Notes under the pieces: generated by a model | Seen by the model: only the letters and a program-made list of their open reading frames with translations | Told to the model about the DNA's origin: nothing | Databases searched by the model: none | Position numbers and translations under genes: made by a program | NCBI RefSeq assembly: GCF_009749395.1 | Contig: NZ_WBIR01000003.1 | Span: forward strand, 1-64,000 | Direction: 5' to 3' | Length of the DNA stretch: 64,000 bases | DNA from: Agromyces salentinus | Lineage (GTDB): Bacteria > Actinomycetota > Actinomycetes > Actinomycetales > Microbacteriaceae | In this document: one piece after another, positions 14,810 through 23,727 of the stretch | Layout of the letters: each line of letters starts with the position of its first letter | Position numbering within the stretch: position 1 is the first letter of the stretch

Positions 14810-16180
14810 TCAGGCGTCCATGTCGACGTCCTTCGTCTCCTTCGACAGGAGCAGGGCGATGAGCGTCAGCACGGCCATCACCGAGAGGTACACGCCGACC
14901 CAGAACGGGCTGCCGCCGCCCGCCTGCCAGAGCGCGACCGCGATGAACGGCGCGACGGCGGCGCCGAGGATCGACGAGACGTTGTACGAGATGCCGGAGC
15001 CGGTGTACCGCACGTTCGTGGGGAACAGCTCGGGCAGCAGCGCGCCCATCGGACCGAACGTGAGGCCCATGAGCGAGAAGCCCACGACGAGCCAGATCAT
15101 GACGCCGGCGAAGCCCGCGTTCAGCAGCGGCACCCAGACCAGGCCGAACGCGATGATGCCGAGGGTGACCCAGATGAGCGTCTTGCGACGGCCCCAGCGG
15201 TCGGCGAGCGGGCCCGAGACGAGCGTGAAGACGCCGAAGAAGAGCACGCCGCCGATGAGCATGAGCACGAAGGTGCTGTAGGAGTACCCGAGGCCGGGAA
15301 GGGCGCCCTCTGCCGCCTCGACGGGGGCGCGGCCGTAGCTCAGCGAGAACGTCGTCATGAGGTAGAAGAGCACGTACGTCGCGAGCATGAAGAACGTGCC
15401 GAGGATGAGCTGCTTCCAGTACGTGGTGAACACGGTCGCGAGCGGCAGCTTCTTCAGCTTGCCCTGCTCGGACGCCTTCGTGAACGCCGTCGACTCGACC
15501 AGGCGCAGGCGCACCCACAGGCCGACCGCGACCATCACCACGGAGAAGAGGAAGGGGATGCGCCAGCCCCAGTCGAGGAACGCCTGCGACGGCATCGACG
15601 GGTCATCGGACGGGAGCACGGCGGCGATGACGAGGAAGAGGCCGTTGGCGATGATGAAGCCGATCGGCGCGCCGAGCTGCGGGAACGTGCCGTACCAGGC
15701 GCGCTTGCCCTTGGGGGCGTTCTCGGTCGCCACGAGGGCGGCGCCGGACCACTCGCCGCCGAGGGCGAAGCCCTGTGCGATGCGGAGGATCACGAGCAGG
15801 AGCGGGGCGAGCCAGCCGACCATGGCGTAGGTCGGCAGCACACCGATGAGGAAGGTCGCGACGCCCATCGTGAGCAGCGCGCCGACGAGCGTCGCCTTGC
15901 GGCCGTGCTTGTCGCCCAGGTGGCCGAAAACGACGGCACCGAGCGGGCGGGCGACCATGGCGGCGCCGAAGACCGCGAACGAGGAGAGCAGGGCCGTGGT
16001 CGCGTCGCCGGTCGGGAAGAAGAGGTGCGGGAAGACGAGCACCGCGGCCGTGGCGTAGACGTAGAAGTCGTAGAACTCGATCGTCGTGCCGATGAGGCTC
16101 GCGAGCACGACGCGGCTGCGCGGGTTCGCGGGGGTGGTCGATGCGGAAGGTGCGGCCGTGGCCGCGGATGTCGCTGGCAT
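14810..16180 (-). CDS. MHS-family (ShiA/ProP-type) metabolite:H+ symporter
   Basis: This 456-residue major facilitator protein has twelve membrane segments. The family hallmarks are GTTIEFYDFYVYATAA in helix 1, the loop GHLGDKHGRKATL between helices 2 and 3, RIAQGFALGGEWSGAALV, and the second-half loop GPLADRWGRRKTLIW. Members import proline/betaine, alpha-ketoglutarate, shikimate or dicarboxylates; the substrate cannot be told here. The start ATG at 16180 has no strong ribosome site, and in-frame starts further in would remove only a disordered Ala/Ser/Thr tail. The gene stands alone, between a terminator-bearing neighbour upstream and a terminator downstream. Confidence 0.92.
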   Translation of the reverse strand: MPATSAATAAPSASTTPANPRSRVVLASLIGTTIEFYDFYVYATAAVLVFPHLFFPTGDATTALLSSFAVFGAAMVARPLGAVVFGHLGDKHGRKATLVGALLTMGVATFLIGVLPTYAMVGWLAPLLLVILRIAQGFALGGEWSGAALVATENAPKGKRAWYGTFPQLGAPIGFIIANGLFLVIAAVLPSDDPSMPSQAFLDWGWRIPFLFSVVMVAVGLWVRLRLVESTAFTKASEQGKLKKLPLATVFTTYWKQLILGTFFMLATYVLFYLMTTFSLSYGRAPVEAAEGALPGLGYSYSTFVLMLIGGVLFFGVFTLVSGPLADRWGRRKTLIWVTLGIIAFGLVWVPLLNAGFAGVMIWLVVGFSLMGLTFGPMGALLPELFPTNVRYTGSGISYNVSSILGAAVAPFIAVALWQAGGGSPFWVGVYLSVMAVLTLIALLLSKETKDVDMDA

Positions 16181-16357
16181 TGCTGTCGAAGACTCCAGTG
16201 TGGTGGGGAACTCTGCACCACGAGGCGGTCGGTCTGGCTGGACACGGGGCAGGCGGAGGGAATCGTCGCTTGTGGCAACCGAGAAAGCCTACGTCGAATT
16301 CGCGGATGCCCCGGCCGCATCGGCGCGCTCGATCGTCGAACGGCGGGCACGGTGCGA

Positions 16358-16407
16358 CGAACGGCGGATGCCGCGGGCCGACGAGGGCGCGCGGCATCCG
16401 CCGTTCG
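16358..16407. terminator. Long perfect hairpin terminator
   Basis: Arms at 16358-16375 and 16390-16407 are 18-bp exact complements (start CGAACGGCGGATGCC) around a 14-nt loop. It sits 15 bp beyond the stop of the 16423 gene. The stem contains the CGGCATCCG word common in this genome. Confidence 0.75.
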
Positions 16408-16422
16408 AGGGTGGGGGACCGG

Positions 16423-16776
16423 CTACCTCCAGAGGACGGCGATGCCCGCGTTCAGGAGCGTGAGTACGCCGATCGACCAGAAGAGCGCGGGCGGCACGGA
16501 GCCGTTGCGGCGCTGGCGCGCGGAACCGATGCCGAGCAGCGCGCCGATCGCGAGCAGCACGACGAGCTTGACGCCGATCTTCACGTAGTTCAGGTCGTAC
16601 TCGATGCCCCACGGGGCGGCAAGTGCGAATCCCGCGACGCCCGCGACGAGCAGGCCGTAGTTCATCAGGCGGGTCACGGCGTACCGCCGGTTGACGGCCT
16701 CGACCGCCCATGCGCCGAAGAGCAGGGCGAAGCCCACCAGGTGGACGAGCAGGACGACGTGCCGCAGGATCTCCAT
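16423..16776 (-). CDS. Small four-helix membrane protein of unknown function
   Basis: This 117-residue protein has four hydrophobic segments: HVVLLVHLVGFALLFGAWAV, MNYGLLVAGVAGFALAA, VKIGVKLVVLLAIGALLGIG and ALFWSIGVLTLLNAGIAVLW. It looks like the small actinobacterial integral-membrane proteins of unknown role; some resemble CopD/SirB-like families in helix layout. The ATG at 16776 lies 7 nt downstream of TAATAT, with no Shine-Dalgarno site. It is transcribed away from ribH with its own promoter and terminator, so it is a single-gene unit. Confidence 0.75.
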   Translation of the reverse strand: MEILRHVVLLVHLVGFALLFGAWAVEAVNRRYAVTRLMNYGLLVAGVAGFALAAPWGIEYDLNYVKIGVKLVVLLAIGALLGIGSARQRRNGSVPPALFWSIGVLTLLNAGIAVLWR

Positions 16777-16783
16777 GGAGCCG

Positions 16784-16789
16784 ATATTA
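16784..16789 (-). promoter_or_regulatory. TAATAT -10 box, leaderless
   Basis: On the minus strand TAATAT ends 7 nt before the ATG at 16776. It stands out in an otherwise very G+C-rich stretch. Confidence 0.55.
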
Positions 16790-16827
16790 AGTTCTACCGG
16801 GCGTCGAAGTCGAATCGACGCGCGGGG

Positions 16828-17298
16828 TCAGCTCCAGACCGAGCGCAGCGCCCTGGCGGTCGCGATGGCGGCCTCCGCGGCCTCGCGGCCCTTGTCCTCC
16901 TTGGAGCCGGGCAGGCCGGCGCGGTCGAGCCCCTGCTGCTCGTCGTCGAGGGTCAGCACGCCGAACCCGACGGGCTTGCCGGTGTCGAGGGCCACGCGCG
17001 TGAGCCCGTCGGTGGCGGCTGCCGAGACGTACTCGAAGTGCGGCGTGCCGCCGCGGATGATCACGCCGAGGGCGACCACCGCGTCGGCGCCCGCCTCGAG
17101 CGCCGCCTTCGACACGACGGGCAGCTCGAAGCTGCCGGGTACCCGGACCAGCGAGAACTGGGCGCCGGAGGCCTCGAGCGTGCGGGTCGCGCCCGCGATG
17201 AGGGCGTCGGTGATCTCGTCGTGCCAGCTGCCGGCGACGATGACCACCCGCAGCCCCGTGCCGTCGACGTCGAGGGTGGGGGAGCCTGCTCCGCTCAT
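16828..17298 (-). CDS. ribH: 6,7-dimethyl-8-ribityllumazine synthase
   Basis: This enzyme condenses 5-amino-6-ribitylaminouracil with 3,4-dihydroxy-2-butanone-4-phosphate to give lumazine, the penultimate step of riboflavin synthesis. The 156-residue length is standard. Motifs include [26 protein letters not shown] with catalytic His in the loop, and [18 protein letters not shown]. It is the last gene of the ribD-ribE-ribBA-ribH operon, with its ATG overlapping the ribBA stop by four bases. It should be under the FMN riboswitch upstream of ribD. Confidence 0.97.
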   Translation of the reverse strand: MSGAGSPTLDVDGTGLRVVIVAGSWHDEITDALIAGATRTLEASGAQFSLVRVPGSFELPVVSKAALEAGADAVVALGVIIRGGTPHFEYVSAAATDGLTRVALDTGKPVGFGVLTLDDEQQGLDRAGLPGSKEDKGREAAEAAIATARALRSVWS

Positions 17299-18599
17299 GA
17301 TGCGTGTCCTTCCAGAAGGGCCTCGGCCGCGGCGTCCGCGAGCTGGGCGTCATCGATCGCGTGGCCCATGCGGCGACGCTTGGTGTCGAGGTAGGCGGAG
17401 TTGATCGCGCCGACGCCGACGACGAGCGGCAGCCGCTCGTCGACCCGGATGCCGTGCGCCTCGAGCTGGCTCACCTTCTCGGGGTTGTTCGTGAGGAGCC
17501 GGACGTGCTCGACGCCGAGGTCGGCGAGGATCGCACTCGCGGCCCGGTAGTCGCGCGAGTCGGCCGGCAGGCCGAGCGCGATGTTCGCGTCGAGGGTGTC
17601 CAGGCCCTGATCCTGGAGGCGGTAGGCCCGCAGCTTGTTGATGAGGCCGATGCCGCGACCCTCGTGCCCGCGCAGGTACACGACCACGCCGCCGTGCTCT
17701 CGGATCTCGCCGAGCGCGGCGTCGAGTTGCGGCCCGCACTCGCACTTGAGCGAGCCGAACGCCTCGCCGGTCAGGCACTCGGAGTGCACGCGGACGACGG
17801 CGCCCGCGGGGTCGGCGGCCGGGTCGCCCGCGATGATCGCGACGTGGTCGGCGCCCGTCTCCTGGTCTCGGTAGGCGCGGACGCGGAACTCGCCGTGCAC
17901 GGTCGGGAGCGTCGTCTCGACCTCGAAGCGCACGCGCGAGGACTCGGGCACGTCGCCGACGATCGGGCCATCGGTGAGGTCGTGGCCCTCGTGCCACGTG
18001 CGCAGCCACTCGATGAGGGCGGCGACGGTCGTGACCGGGAGGCCCTCGCGGGCCCCGAACTCGATGAGGCCGGGCAGGCGCATCATGTCGCCGTCGTCGG
18101 TCACGATCTCGCCGATGACGCCGACCGGGGCGAGGCCCGCGAGGCGCATCAGGTCGACGGCGGCCTCCGTGTGGCCGGCGCGCTCGCGCACGCCGCCCGC
18201 CACGGCCCGCAGCGGGATGACGTGCCCCGGCCGGATGAGGCGATCGGGCGTGGACTCGGGGTCGGCCAGCACGCGCAGCGTGTGCGCGCGGTCGGAGGCG
18301 CTGATGCCCGTCGAGGTGCGATCGGCGGCGTCGACCGAGATCGTGTAGGCCGTGCCGCGCACGTCTTCACTGCGCTCGACCATGAGCGGCAGCTCGAGCC
18401 GGTCGGCGACGTCGTCGGGCATCGGGGCGCAGAGGTAGCCGCTCGTGTGGCGCACCATCCAGGCGATCCACTCGCGCGTGGCGAACTCCGCGGCCATGAT
18501 CGCGTCGCCCTCGTTCTCGCGGCCCTCGTCATCGGCCACGATCACGGGCTTGCCGGCACGCAGGGCGTCCAGGACCTCGGGGATGCTCGCGAGGCTCAT
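17295..18599 (-). CDS. ribBA: Bifunctional DHBP synthase / GTP cyclohydrolase II
   Basis: This 434-residue fusion has two riboflavin-pathway activities. The N-terminal half (about 1-205) is 3,4-dihydroxy-2-butanone-4-phosphate synthase, with [11 protein letters not shown] and the [16 protein letters not shown] motif. The C-terminal half is GTP cyclohydrolase II. It has the zinc triad in [30 protein letters not shown], and a nucleotide-binding [13 protein letters not shown] segment. The ATG at 18599 overlaps the ribE stop by four bases, and the end overlaps ribH by four. Catalytic residues of both halves look intact. Confidence 0.97.
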   Translation of the reverse strand: MSLASIPEVLDALRAGKPVIVADDEGRENEGDAIMAAEFATREWIAWMVRHTSGYLCAPMPDDVADRLELPLMVERSEDVRGTAYTISVDAADRTSTGISASDRAHTLRVLADPESTPDRLIRPGHVIPLRAVAGGVRERAGHTEAAVDLMRLAGLAPVGVIGEIVTDDGDMMRLPGLIEFGAREGLPVTTVAALIEWLRTWHEGHDLTDGPIVGDVPESSRVRFEVETTLPTVHGEFRVRAYRDQETGADHVAIIAGDPAADPAGAVVRVHSECLTGEAFGSLKCECGPQLDAALGEIREHGGVVVYLRGHEGRGIGLINKLRAYRLQDQGLDTLDANIALGLPADSRDYRAASAILADLGVEHVRLLTNNPEKVSQLEAHGIRVDERLPLVVGVGAINSAYLDTKRRRMGHAIDDAQLADAAAEALLEGHAS

Positions 18600-19288
18600 C
18601 GGGTGCCCCCGATCGGCGCCGGCTCGGGCGAGGCGGACGACCCCGCGAGCGAGGACGCGTCGACGGACGACGGCAGCGACCGGTGCGCGTCCAGGCGCAG
18701 CATCCGCTCGACGTGCCTGGCGAGGATGTCCGTCTCGATGTTGACCCGGTCGCCCACCGCGAGCCCGCCGAACGTCGTTGCGGTGAGCGTCTCGGGGATG
18801 AGTGAGACCTCGAACCAGGAGCCGTCGGGCTCGTCGCCGAGGGCGCTCACCGTGAGCGAGACGCCGTCGACCGCGATCGAGCCCTTGTCCACGACGAGCG
18901 CGGCGTGCGCGGCGTCGAGCGAGAAGCGGATGACGCGCCACGCATCGCCCGGTCGCACCTCGAGCACCGTCGCCGTGCCGTCGATGTGGCCCTGCACGAT
19001 GTGCCCGCCGAGCCGGTCGCCGACGAGCGCCGCGCGTTCGAGGTTGACCCCCCGCCCGGCCTCCACGGAGTCGAGGGTCGACATCGCGAGCGTCTGCGCC
19101 ATCACGTCGGCCGTGAACCGCTCGCCGTCGAAGTCGACCACCGTGAGGCAGACGCCTGAGACCGAGATCGAGTCGCCGTGCTTCGCACCCGAGACGGCCA
19201 GCGGGCCGCGCACGGTGAGGCGCGCGGCATCCGCGGTGCGCTCGACGCGCTCGACCGTGCCGAGCTCTTCGATGATTCCGGTGAACAT
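18596..19288 (-). CDS. ribE: Riboflavin synthase alpha chain
   Basis: It dismutates two molecules of dimethyl-ribityllumazine to riboflavin. The 230-residue protein begins MFTGIIEELGTVERVE, the diagnostic N-terminus. It has two lumazine-binding barrels with the paired motifs SISVSGVCLTVV (first) and SIAVDGVSLTVS (second) and GGHIVQGHIDGTATV. The C-terminal 25 residues are a Ser/Ala/Pro-rich tail beyond the usual end. It starts one base after the ribD stop and overlaps ribBA by four bases. Confidence 0.96.
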   Translation of the reverse strand: MFTGIIEELGTVERVERTADAARLTVRGPLAVSGAKHGDSISVSGVCLTVVDFDGERFTADVMAQTLAMSTLDSVEAGRGVNLERAALVGDRLGGHIVQGHIDGTATVLEVRPGDAWRVIRFSLDAAHAALVVDKGSIAVDGVSLTVSALGDEPDGSWFEVSLIPETLTATTFGGLAVGDRVNIETDILARHVERMLRLDAHRSLPSSVDASSLAGSSASPEPAPIGGTR

Positions 19289-19289
19289 G

Positions 19290-20360
19290 TCAGTTCCTTT
19301 CAGGGGTCGAGGAGCGCGGAGCACTGCTCGAGACCGGGTGGGCGACGAGCAGGACGTCGTCGCCGAGCCGCTCGACGGCGGCGAATTCGTGGCGGCGGGC
19401 CTCGCCGATGGTCGTGACGCCGAGGTCGCCGACGGCGAGCCGGTCGCCGCCGAGCAGGGCCGGCGCGAGGTAGACGAGCACCGTGTCCGCGAGGCCGGCG
19501 GACAGGAAGGCACTCGCGAGCGTCGGACCGCCCTCGACGAACAGCGAGCGGATGCCGCGCTTCGCCAGGTCGCGCAGGTCGGCGTCGAGGTCGTGGCCGT
19601 CGACGATGATGGGGGCGTGCGGATGCCGCGTGAGCGCCGCCCCGGCGGGCACGGCTCGGCGGCCGAACACGACGGGGACCGGCTGCGCGTCGAGCAGGTC
19701 GCCGTCGGCGCCTCGCGCCGTGAGCGACGGATCGTCCGCGAGCAGCGTGCCCGTGCCGACGGCGATGGCGTCGTGGGCGGCGCGCCGGCGGTGGACGTCG
19801 AGCCGCGCCTCTGGACCGGTGATCCACTGGCTCGTGCCGTCGGCGGCGGCCGCACGGCCGTCGAGGCTGGACGCCCACTTCACCGTGACGTACGGGCGAT
19901 GGTGCCGCGCCGCGAACAGCCAGTCGCCGAGGAACTCCTCGGCCTCGGCGGCCAGGAGCCCGCCGTCGACGTCGACGCCCCCGGCGCGCAGGTGCTCGGC
20001 GCCCCCGGAGGAGTGCTCGCCCGGGTCGGCGACGGCGAAGACGACGCGTGCGATGCCGGCGTCGAGCAGCGCCACGGCGCAGGGACCGGTGCGGCCGGTG
20101 TGGTTGCAGGGCTCGAGCGTCACGACGGCGGTCGCGCCGACCGCGTCGCCGGGCGAGAGGCGCCCGAGCGCGTCGACCTCGGCATGGGCGGTGCCCGCGC
20201 CGCGGTGCCAGCCCTCGGCGAGCACGGTGCCGTCGGGCGAGAGGATGACGCAGCCGACGCGCGGGTTCACGCCGCGGGCCGGGCCGTTCGCCGCGAGCTC
20301 GAGCGCGCGCCGCATGGCCGCCGCCTCCACCGCGATGCGATCGTCGCCGCCCGTGCTCAT
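19290..20360 (-). CDS. ribD: Bifunctional diaminohydroxyphosphoribosylaminopyrimidine deaminase / reductase
   Basis: This enzyme carries out the second and third steps of riboflavin synthesis. The 356-residue protein has the N-terminal deaminase zinc site (HAEVDAL, then EPCNHTGRTGPC) and a C-terminal reductase with VKWASSLDGRAAAADGTSQW and LFVEGGPTLASAFL. The ATG at 20360 is preceded by AGGACGG. It is the first gene after the FMN riboswitch, and longer in-frame starts would lie inside the riboswitch. The following ribE starts one base after its stop. Confidence 0.96.
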   Translation of the reverse strand: MSTGGDDRIAVEAAAMRRALELAANGPARGVNPRVGCVILSPDGTVLAEGWHRGAGTAHAEVDALGRLSPGDAVGATAVVTLEPCNHTGRTGPCAVALLDAGIARVVFAVADPGEHSSGGAEHLRAGGVDVDGGLLAAEAEEFLGDWLFAARHHRPYVTVKWASSLDGRAAAADGTSQWITGPEARLDVHRRRAAHDAIAVGTGTLLADDPSLTARGADGDLLDAQPVPVVFGRRAVPAGAALTRHPHAPIIVDGHDLDADLRDLAKRGIRSLFVEGGPTLASAFLSAGLADTVLVYLAPALLGGDRLAVGDLGVTTIGEARRHEFAAVERLGDDVLLVAHPVSSSAPRSSTPERN

Positions 20361-20413
20361 CCGTCGTCCTGTCGTCAGGCTCCGGGAACGGCGGCGTGCG
20401 CCGAATTCGTCGA

Positions 20414-20428
20414 CCGTGCACAGCACGG
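20414..20428 (-). promoter_or_regulatory. Hairpin in the riboswitch expression platform
   Basis: CCGTGC and GCACGG pair around a 3-nt loop between the aptamer and ribD. It may be part of the switch that hides the ribosome site or stops transcription. The alternative pairing was not worked out. Confidence 0.4.
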
Positions 20429-20435
20429 CCGACAC

Positions 20436-20571
20436 GTGCCGCCTCCCATCCGGACTTTCACCGTCGGTTCCGGAATTCCACCGGATCAACCAGGGGCGTG
20501 AGGTCGAGACCTCGCGCCCGCAGCTCGCGGACTGTCACCGCCGGCTCGGAATTACACCGACCCCGGAGCAC
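20436..20571 (-). ncRNA. FMN riboswitch (RFN element)
   Basis: Read on the minus strand, the conserved RFN blocks are all present in order: GGGGTCGGTGTAATTCCGA, CCGGCGGTGACAGTCCGCGA, GGTTGATCCGGTGGAATTCC and ACCGACGGTGAAAGTCCGGA, then TGGGAGG. GTGC at 20571-20568 and GCAC at 20439-20436 close the basal stem. It precedes ribD by about 75 nt and should lower expression of the rib operon when FMN is plentiful. The remainder of the gene-free stretch, 20591-20682, holds only promoter-side sequence with nothing else recognisable. Confidence 0.96.
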
Positions 20572-20584
20572 GTTTGTCGTGTCG

Positions 20585-20590
20585 ATTCTA
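20585..20590 (-). promoter_or_regulatory. rib operon -10 box
   Basis: TAGAAT on the minus strand lies 13 nt before the 5' end of the RFN element, so the transcript would start almost at the aptamer. No consensus -35 box is visible. Confidence 0.5.
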
Positions 20591-20682
20591 CTCAACGCCG
20601 CGATCGCCGCCGTATTCCCCGTCATCCCGCGCGATACGGGCGCGGGGCGGGTGCCTCGCGTCGACCCGGGTGGTGGGGCGGC

Positions 20683-21675
20683 TCACGGCTCCAGGAGTGC
20701 GCGGGCGGTGCCCTCGTCGACGATGAGGTCGGTGATCAGGCCGGCCGCGAGCGCCCCGCCGAGGCTCGCGAGCTTCGCGCGCCCGGAGACCACGCAGATC
20801 CGGCGCGGCGCCCGGCGGAGCACCGTGAAGTCGGGCCCCGTCGCACGTTCGTTCAGCGCGATGCCGTCGGTGCTCCCGTCGGCGCGGTAGAACACGGTCG
20901 CGACATCCCCGACGGCGCCGTCCCGGCTGAGTGCCTCGTAGTCGCCCCGATCGAGGTATCCACCCTGGTAGACGTGGCTCGGCACCTCGGCGAACGGGGA
21001 GCCGATGCCGAAGATCGCGACATCCATGCCGGCCTGCAGGTCCAGCAGCCGCTGGGTGCTGCGCTCCTTCCAGAAGGCGCGCCGCGTCGCCGGGTCGTCG
21101 AAGAAGGCGGGCACGGGGAACTGCTGCACGCGCGCGCCGAACGCGTCGCCGAATCGGCGCAGGAGCTCGCTCGCATAGACGATGCCGGTGGTGCGACCGT
21201 TGCCCGCGCCGTTCAACTGGACGATCTCGGTGTTGTGGGTCGACTTGGGTACGAGGTGCCGGCTCATCGCGCTCATCGTCGAACCCCAGGCGACGCCGAT
21301 GGTCTGGTTCGAGTCGACGAAGCGACCGAGAATCCGTGCAGCCGAGAGGGCGACGCGGTCCAGCCGGTCGACGTCGGTGGCATGGTCGGGCACCGGGACG
21401 ACGTGGGCGACGATCTCGAACCTCGCGAGGATCTCCTGCTCGATGCGGCTCGGAAGGTCGAGCGGCGAATGGATCGAGATCTCCACCAGTCCGCTCGCCC
21501 GCGCGTGGCTCAACAGGCGCGAGACCGAGGATCGCGAGGTGTGCAGCTCATGGGCGATGGCATCCATCGTCAGGTCCTGCATGTAGTAGAGGTGCGCGGC
21601 TCGGAGGGCCTCCCTGGTCCGCCCCGAGACCGTGTCGGCCCCCTCCGAGGCGTTCGACGTGTCGCGTTCGATCAT
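20683..21675 (-). CDS. SorC/DeoR-type sugar-binding transcriptional regulator of glycerol genes
   Basis: This 330-residue regulator has an N-terminal helix-turn-helix at about residues 20-60 (MQDLTMDAIAHELHTSRSSV, then SRLLSHARASGLVEI). The rest is a SorC-type sugar-phosphate-binding domain with VAWGSTMSAMSRHL, IVQLNGAGNGRTTG, IFGIGSPF and ICVVSGRAKLASLGGALAAGL. It is divergent from glpD, 125 bp away, and a TGCAC-N4-GTGCA site lies just upstream of its start and again before glpF. It probably senses glycerol-3-phosphate or a related triose/polyol phosphate. The classical GlpR family is different, so this seems to be an alternative glp regulator. Confidence 0.85.
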   Translation of the reverse strand: MIERDTSNASEGADTVSGRTREALRAAHLYYMQDLTMDAIAHELHTSRSSVSRLLSHARASGLVEISIHSPLDLPSRIEQEILARFEIVAHVVPVPDHATDVDRLDRVALSAARILGRFVDSNQTIGVAWGSTMSAMSRHLVPKSTHNTEIVQLNGAGNGRTTGIVYASELLRRFGDAFGARVQQFPVPAFFDDPATRRAFWKERSTQRLLDLQAGMDVAIFGIGSPFAEVPSHVYQGGYLDRGDYEALSRDGAVGDVATVFYRADGSTDGIALNERATGPDFTVLRRAPRRICVVSGRAKLASLGGALAAGLITDLIVDEGTARALLEP

Positions 21676-21686
21676 GTTCCCACCCT

Positions 21687-21700
21687 TGCACGTTTGTGCA
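21687..21700. promoter_or_regulatory. Candidate glp-regulator operator, site 1
   Basis: TGCAC-N4-GTGCA at 21687-21700, 12 bp upstream of the regulator's start codon and in the gap shared with glpD. The same pattern and spacing recur at 23608-23621 before glpF. Confidence 0.6.
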
Positions 21701-21800
21701 CGCGGCTTGCAACAGCGTGCGGTCGAGTCGACGATGTATTCATCCACACCGGGCGCGCCGGCGCAAGCCGCACGTCCACGCACACTCCGAGAGGACAGCG

Positions 21801-23558
21801 ATGTCGCACCCGACGACCCCGCAGCACACGCCAGACCACCACCACCTCGGAGCCTCCGCTCCCCGGGCGGAGGTCGCCGCCCTTCGCGCACGCCCGACGG
21901 CGCAGGTCGTCGTCATCGGCGGCGGCATCAACGGCATCGCGACCTTCCGCGACCTCGCCCTGCAGGGCGTCGAGGTCGTGCTCGTCGAGCGCGACGACTT
22001 CGTCTCCGGCGCGTCGTCTGCGTCGTCGCACATGATCCACGGCGGCATCCGCTATCTCGAGAACGGCGAGTTCCGGCTCGTGAAGGAGTCGGTCACCGAG
22101 CGCAACGCCCTCATCCGCATCGCGCCGCACTACGTGAAGCCGCTCGAGACGACCGTGCCGATCTACTCGACGTTCTCGGGCATCCTCTCGGCACCGCTGC
22201 GCTTCCTCACCCATCGCTCCGGCAAGCCCACCGAGCGCGGCGCCGCGCTCATCAAGACCGGCCTGACCATCTACGACGCCTTCTCGCGCGACGGCGGCTC
22301 CGTGCCGCGGCACCGGTTCCACGGCCGCGCGCGGTCGCTGGCCGAGCTGCCCGCGCTGGACCCGCGCATCAAGTACACGGCGACGTACTACGACGCGAGC
22401 ATGCACGACCCCGAGCGGCTCGCACTCGACGTGCTCTTCGACGGGCTCGCCGCCGGGCCCAACGCACGCTCCGCCAACCACCTCGCCGCGGTCGGGATGG
22501 ACGCCGACGGCGTGCGCGTGCGCGACGGGCTGACCGGCGAGGAGTTCTCCATCGCCGCCGACGTCGTCGTGAACACGAGCGGGCCATGGACCGACCTCAC
22601 GAACGAGGACCTCGGTCGGGGCACCCGCTACATGGGCGGCACGAAGGGCTCGCACATCGTGCTCGATCACCCCGAACTGCTCGAGGCCACCGGTGGCCGG
22701 GAGATCTTCTTCGAGCACGAGGACGGTCGCATCGTGCTCATCTACCCGCTCAAGGGGCGGGTCATGGTCGGCACGACCGACCTCGAGCACGACATGCGCG
22801 AGCCCGCGATCTGCACCGAGGAGGAGGTCGACTACTTCTTCGAGCTCATCGCGCACGTTTTCCCAGCGATCGCCGTCGACCGTTCGCAGATCGTCTACCG
22901 CTTCTCGGGCGTTCGCCCGCTGCCCCGCCACGACGACACGCAGCCCGGCTTCGTGAGCCGCGACTACCGCATCGAGCGGGCGGATGTCGCGGAGCGGCCG
23001 GGCACGACGGTGCTGAGCCTCGTCGGGGGCAAGTGGACGACCTTCCGCGCACTGGCCGAGCACCTCTCGGACGAGGTGCTCGGGCTGCTCGGACAGGACC
23101 GGGTGCGCTCGACCGAGGGCGTTCCCATCGGCGGCGGAGCCGGCTACCCGGTCACCGACGACGCCCGCCTGGTGTGGCTCGTGGGCCACGACGACGAGGT
23201 GGGTCGCGCCCGCGCCGAGGCCCTGCTCGAGCGCTACGGGACCCGCGCCGAGGCGTACCTCGACGAGGTCGACGGCGAGACCGAGCGCCCCCTCGAGCAC
23301 CACGCCGGCTACACGCAGGGCGAGATCACCCGGCTCGTGCGGAACGAGCGCGTCGTGCACCTCACCGACCTGGTGCTGCGCCGCACGAGCATCGCGTTCA
23401 CCGGGTCGTTGACGGCGCCCCTGCTCGACGAGCTGGCGGACCTCACGGGCGACGAGCTCGGCTGGGACGCCGCGCGCCGTCGGAGCGAGATCGAGGCGGC
23501 GCGCGAACTCCTGGCGTCGCGTCACGGCGTTCGCCTGAGCGAGGTCGCCGCCGCCTGA
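21801..23558 (+). CDS. glpD: Glycerol-3-phosphate dehydrogenase, FAD-dependent
   Basis: This membrane-associated enzyme oxidises glycerol-3-phosphate to dihydroxyacetone phosphate and feeds electrons to quinone. The 585-residue protein begins with a Pro/His-rich 25-residue tail. The FAD-binding VVVIGGGINGIATFRDLALQG and ERDDFVSGASSASSHMIHGG follow. GGRYMGGTKGSHI-type and RVMVGTTDLE motifs lie in the middle. A C-terminal DAO_C domain starts near residue 450. The ATG at 21801 is preceded by GAGAGGA. It leads glpD-glpF-glpK and is divergent from the SorC-type regulator. Confidence 0.95.
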   Translation: MSHPTTPQHTPDHHHLGASAPRAEVAALRARPTAQVVVIGGGINGIATFRDLALQGVEVVLVERDDFVSGASSASSHMIHGGIRYLENGEFRLVKESVTERNALIRIAPHYVKPLETTVPIYSTFSGILSAPLRFLTHRSGKPTERGAALIKTGLTIYDAFSRDGGSVPRHRFHGRARSLAELPALDPRIKYTATYYDASMHDPERLALDVLFDGLAAGPNARSANHLAAVGMDADGVRVRDGLTGEEFSIAADVVVNTSGPWTDLTNEDLGRGTRYMGGTKGSHIVLDHPELLEATGGREIFFEHEDGRIVLIYPLKGRVMVGTTDLEHDMREPAICTEEEVDYFFELIAHVFPAIAVDRSQIVYRFSGVRPLPRHDDTQPGFVSRDYRIERADVAERPGTTVLSLVGGKWTTFRALAEHLSDEVLGLLGQDRVRSTEGVPIGGGAGYPVTDDARLVWLVGHDDEVGRARAEALLERYGTRAEAYLDEVDGETERPLEHHAGYTQGEITRLVRNERVVHLTDLVLRRTSIAFTGSLTAPLLDELADLTGDELGWDAARRRSEIEAARELLASRHGVRLSEVAAA

Positions 23559-23596
23559 GCCACCGCCGGTGGCGGCTCGCCACCGGCCGGTGGGGC

Positions 23597-23624
23597 GGGT
23601 GCACATCTGCACGGATGTGCACCC
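23597..23624. promoter_or_regulatory. Candidate glp-regulator operator, site 2 (upstream of glpF)
   Basis: Perfect 11-bp arms GGGTGCACATC (23597-23607) and GATGTGCACCC (23614-23624) flank a 6-bp spacer. Nested inside is TGCAC-N4-GTGCA (23608-23621), the same element as at 21687-21700. Confidence 0.7.
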
Positions 23625-23658
23625 GAATCGCCCTCGCAACGCCCTCGCGGCTGGATAC

Positions 23659-23687
23659 GGTACCTCGGGGCCACTCGCCCCGGTACC
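23659..23687 (+). promoter_or_regulatory. glpF leader hairpin with repeated GGTACC
   Basis: GGTACCTCGGGGC (23659-23671) pairs with GCCCCGGTACC (23677-23687) around CACTC, with a 2-nt bulge. The word CGGTACCTCGG is also present twice in direct orientation. A TACGGT box (23656-23661) abuts it. It could be an attenuator, a 5' stabilising hairpin or a second protein site. Confidence 0.5.
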
Positions 23688-23727
23688 TCGGCCCGCTGCC
23701 TCGCGGGCACCAGACAGGAAGGTCAAC

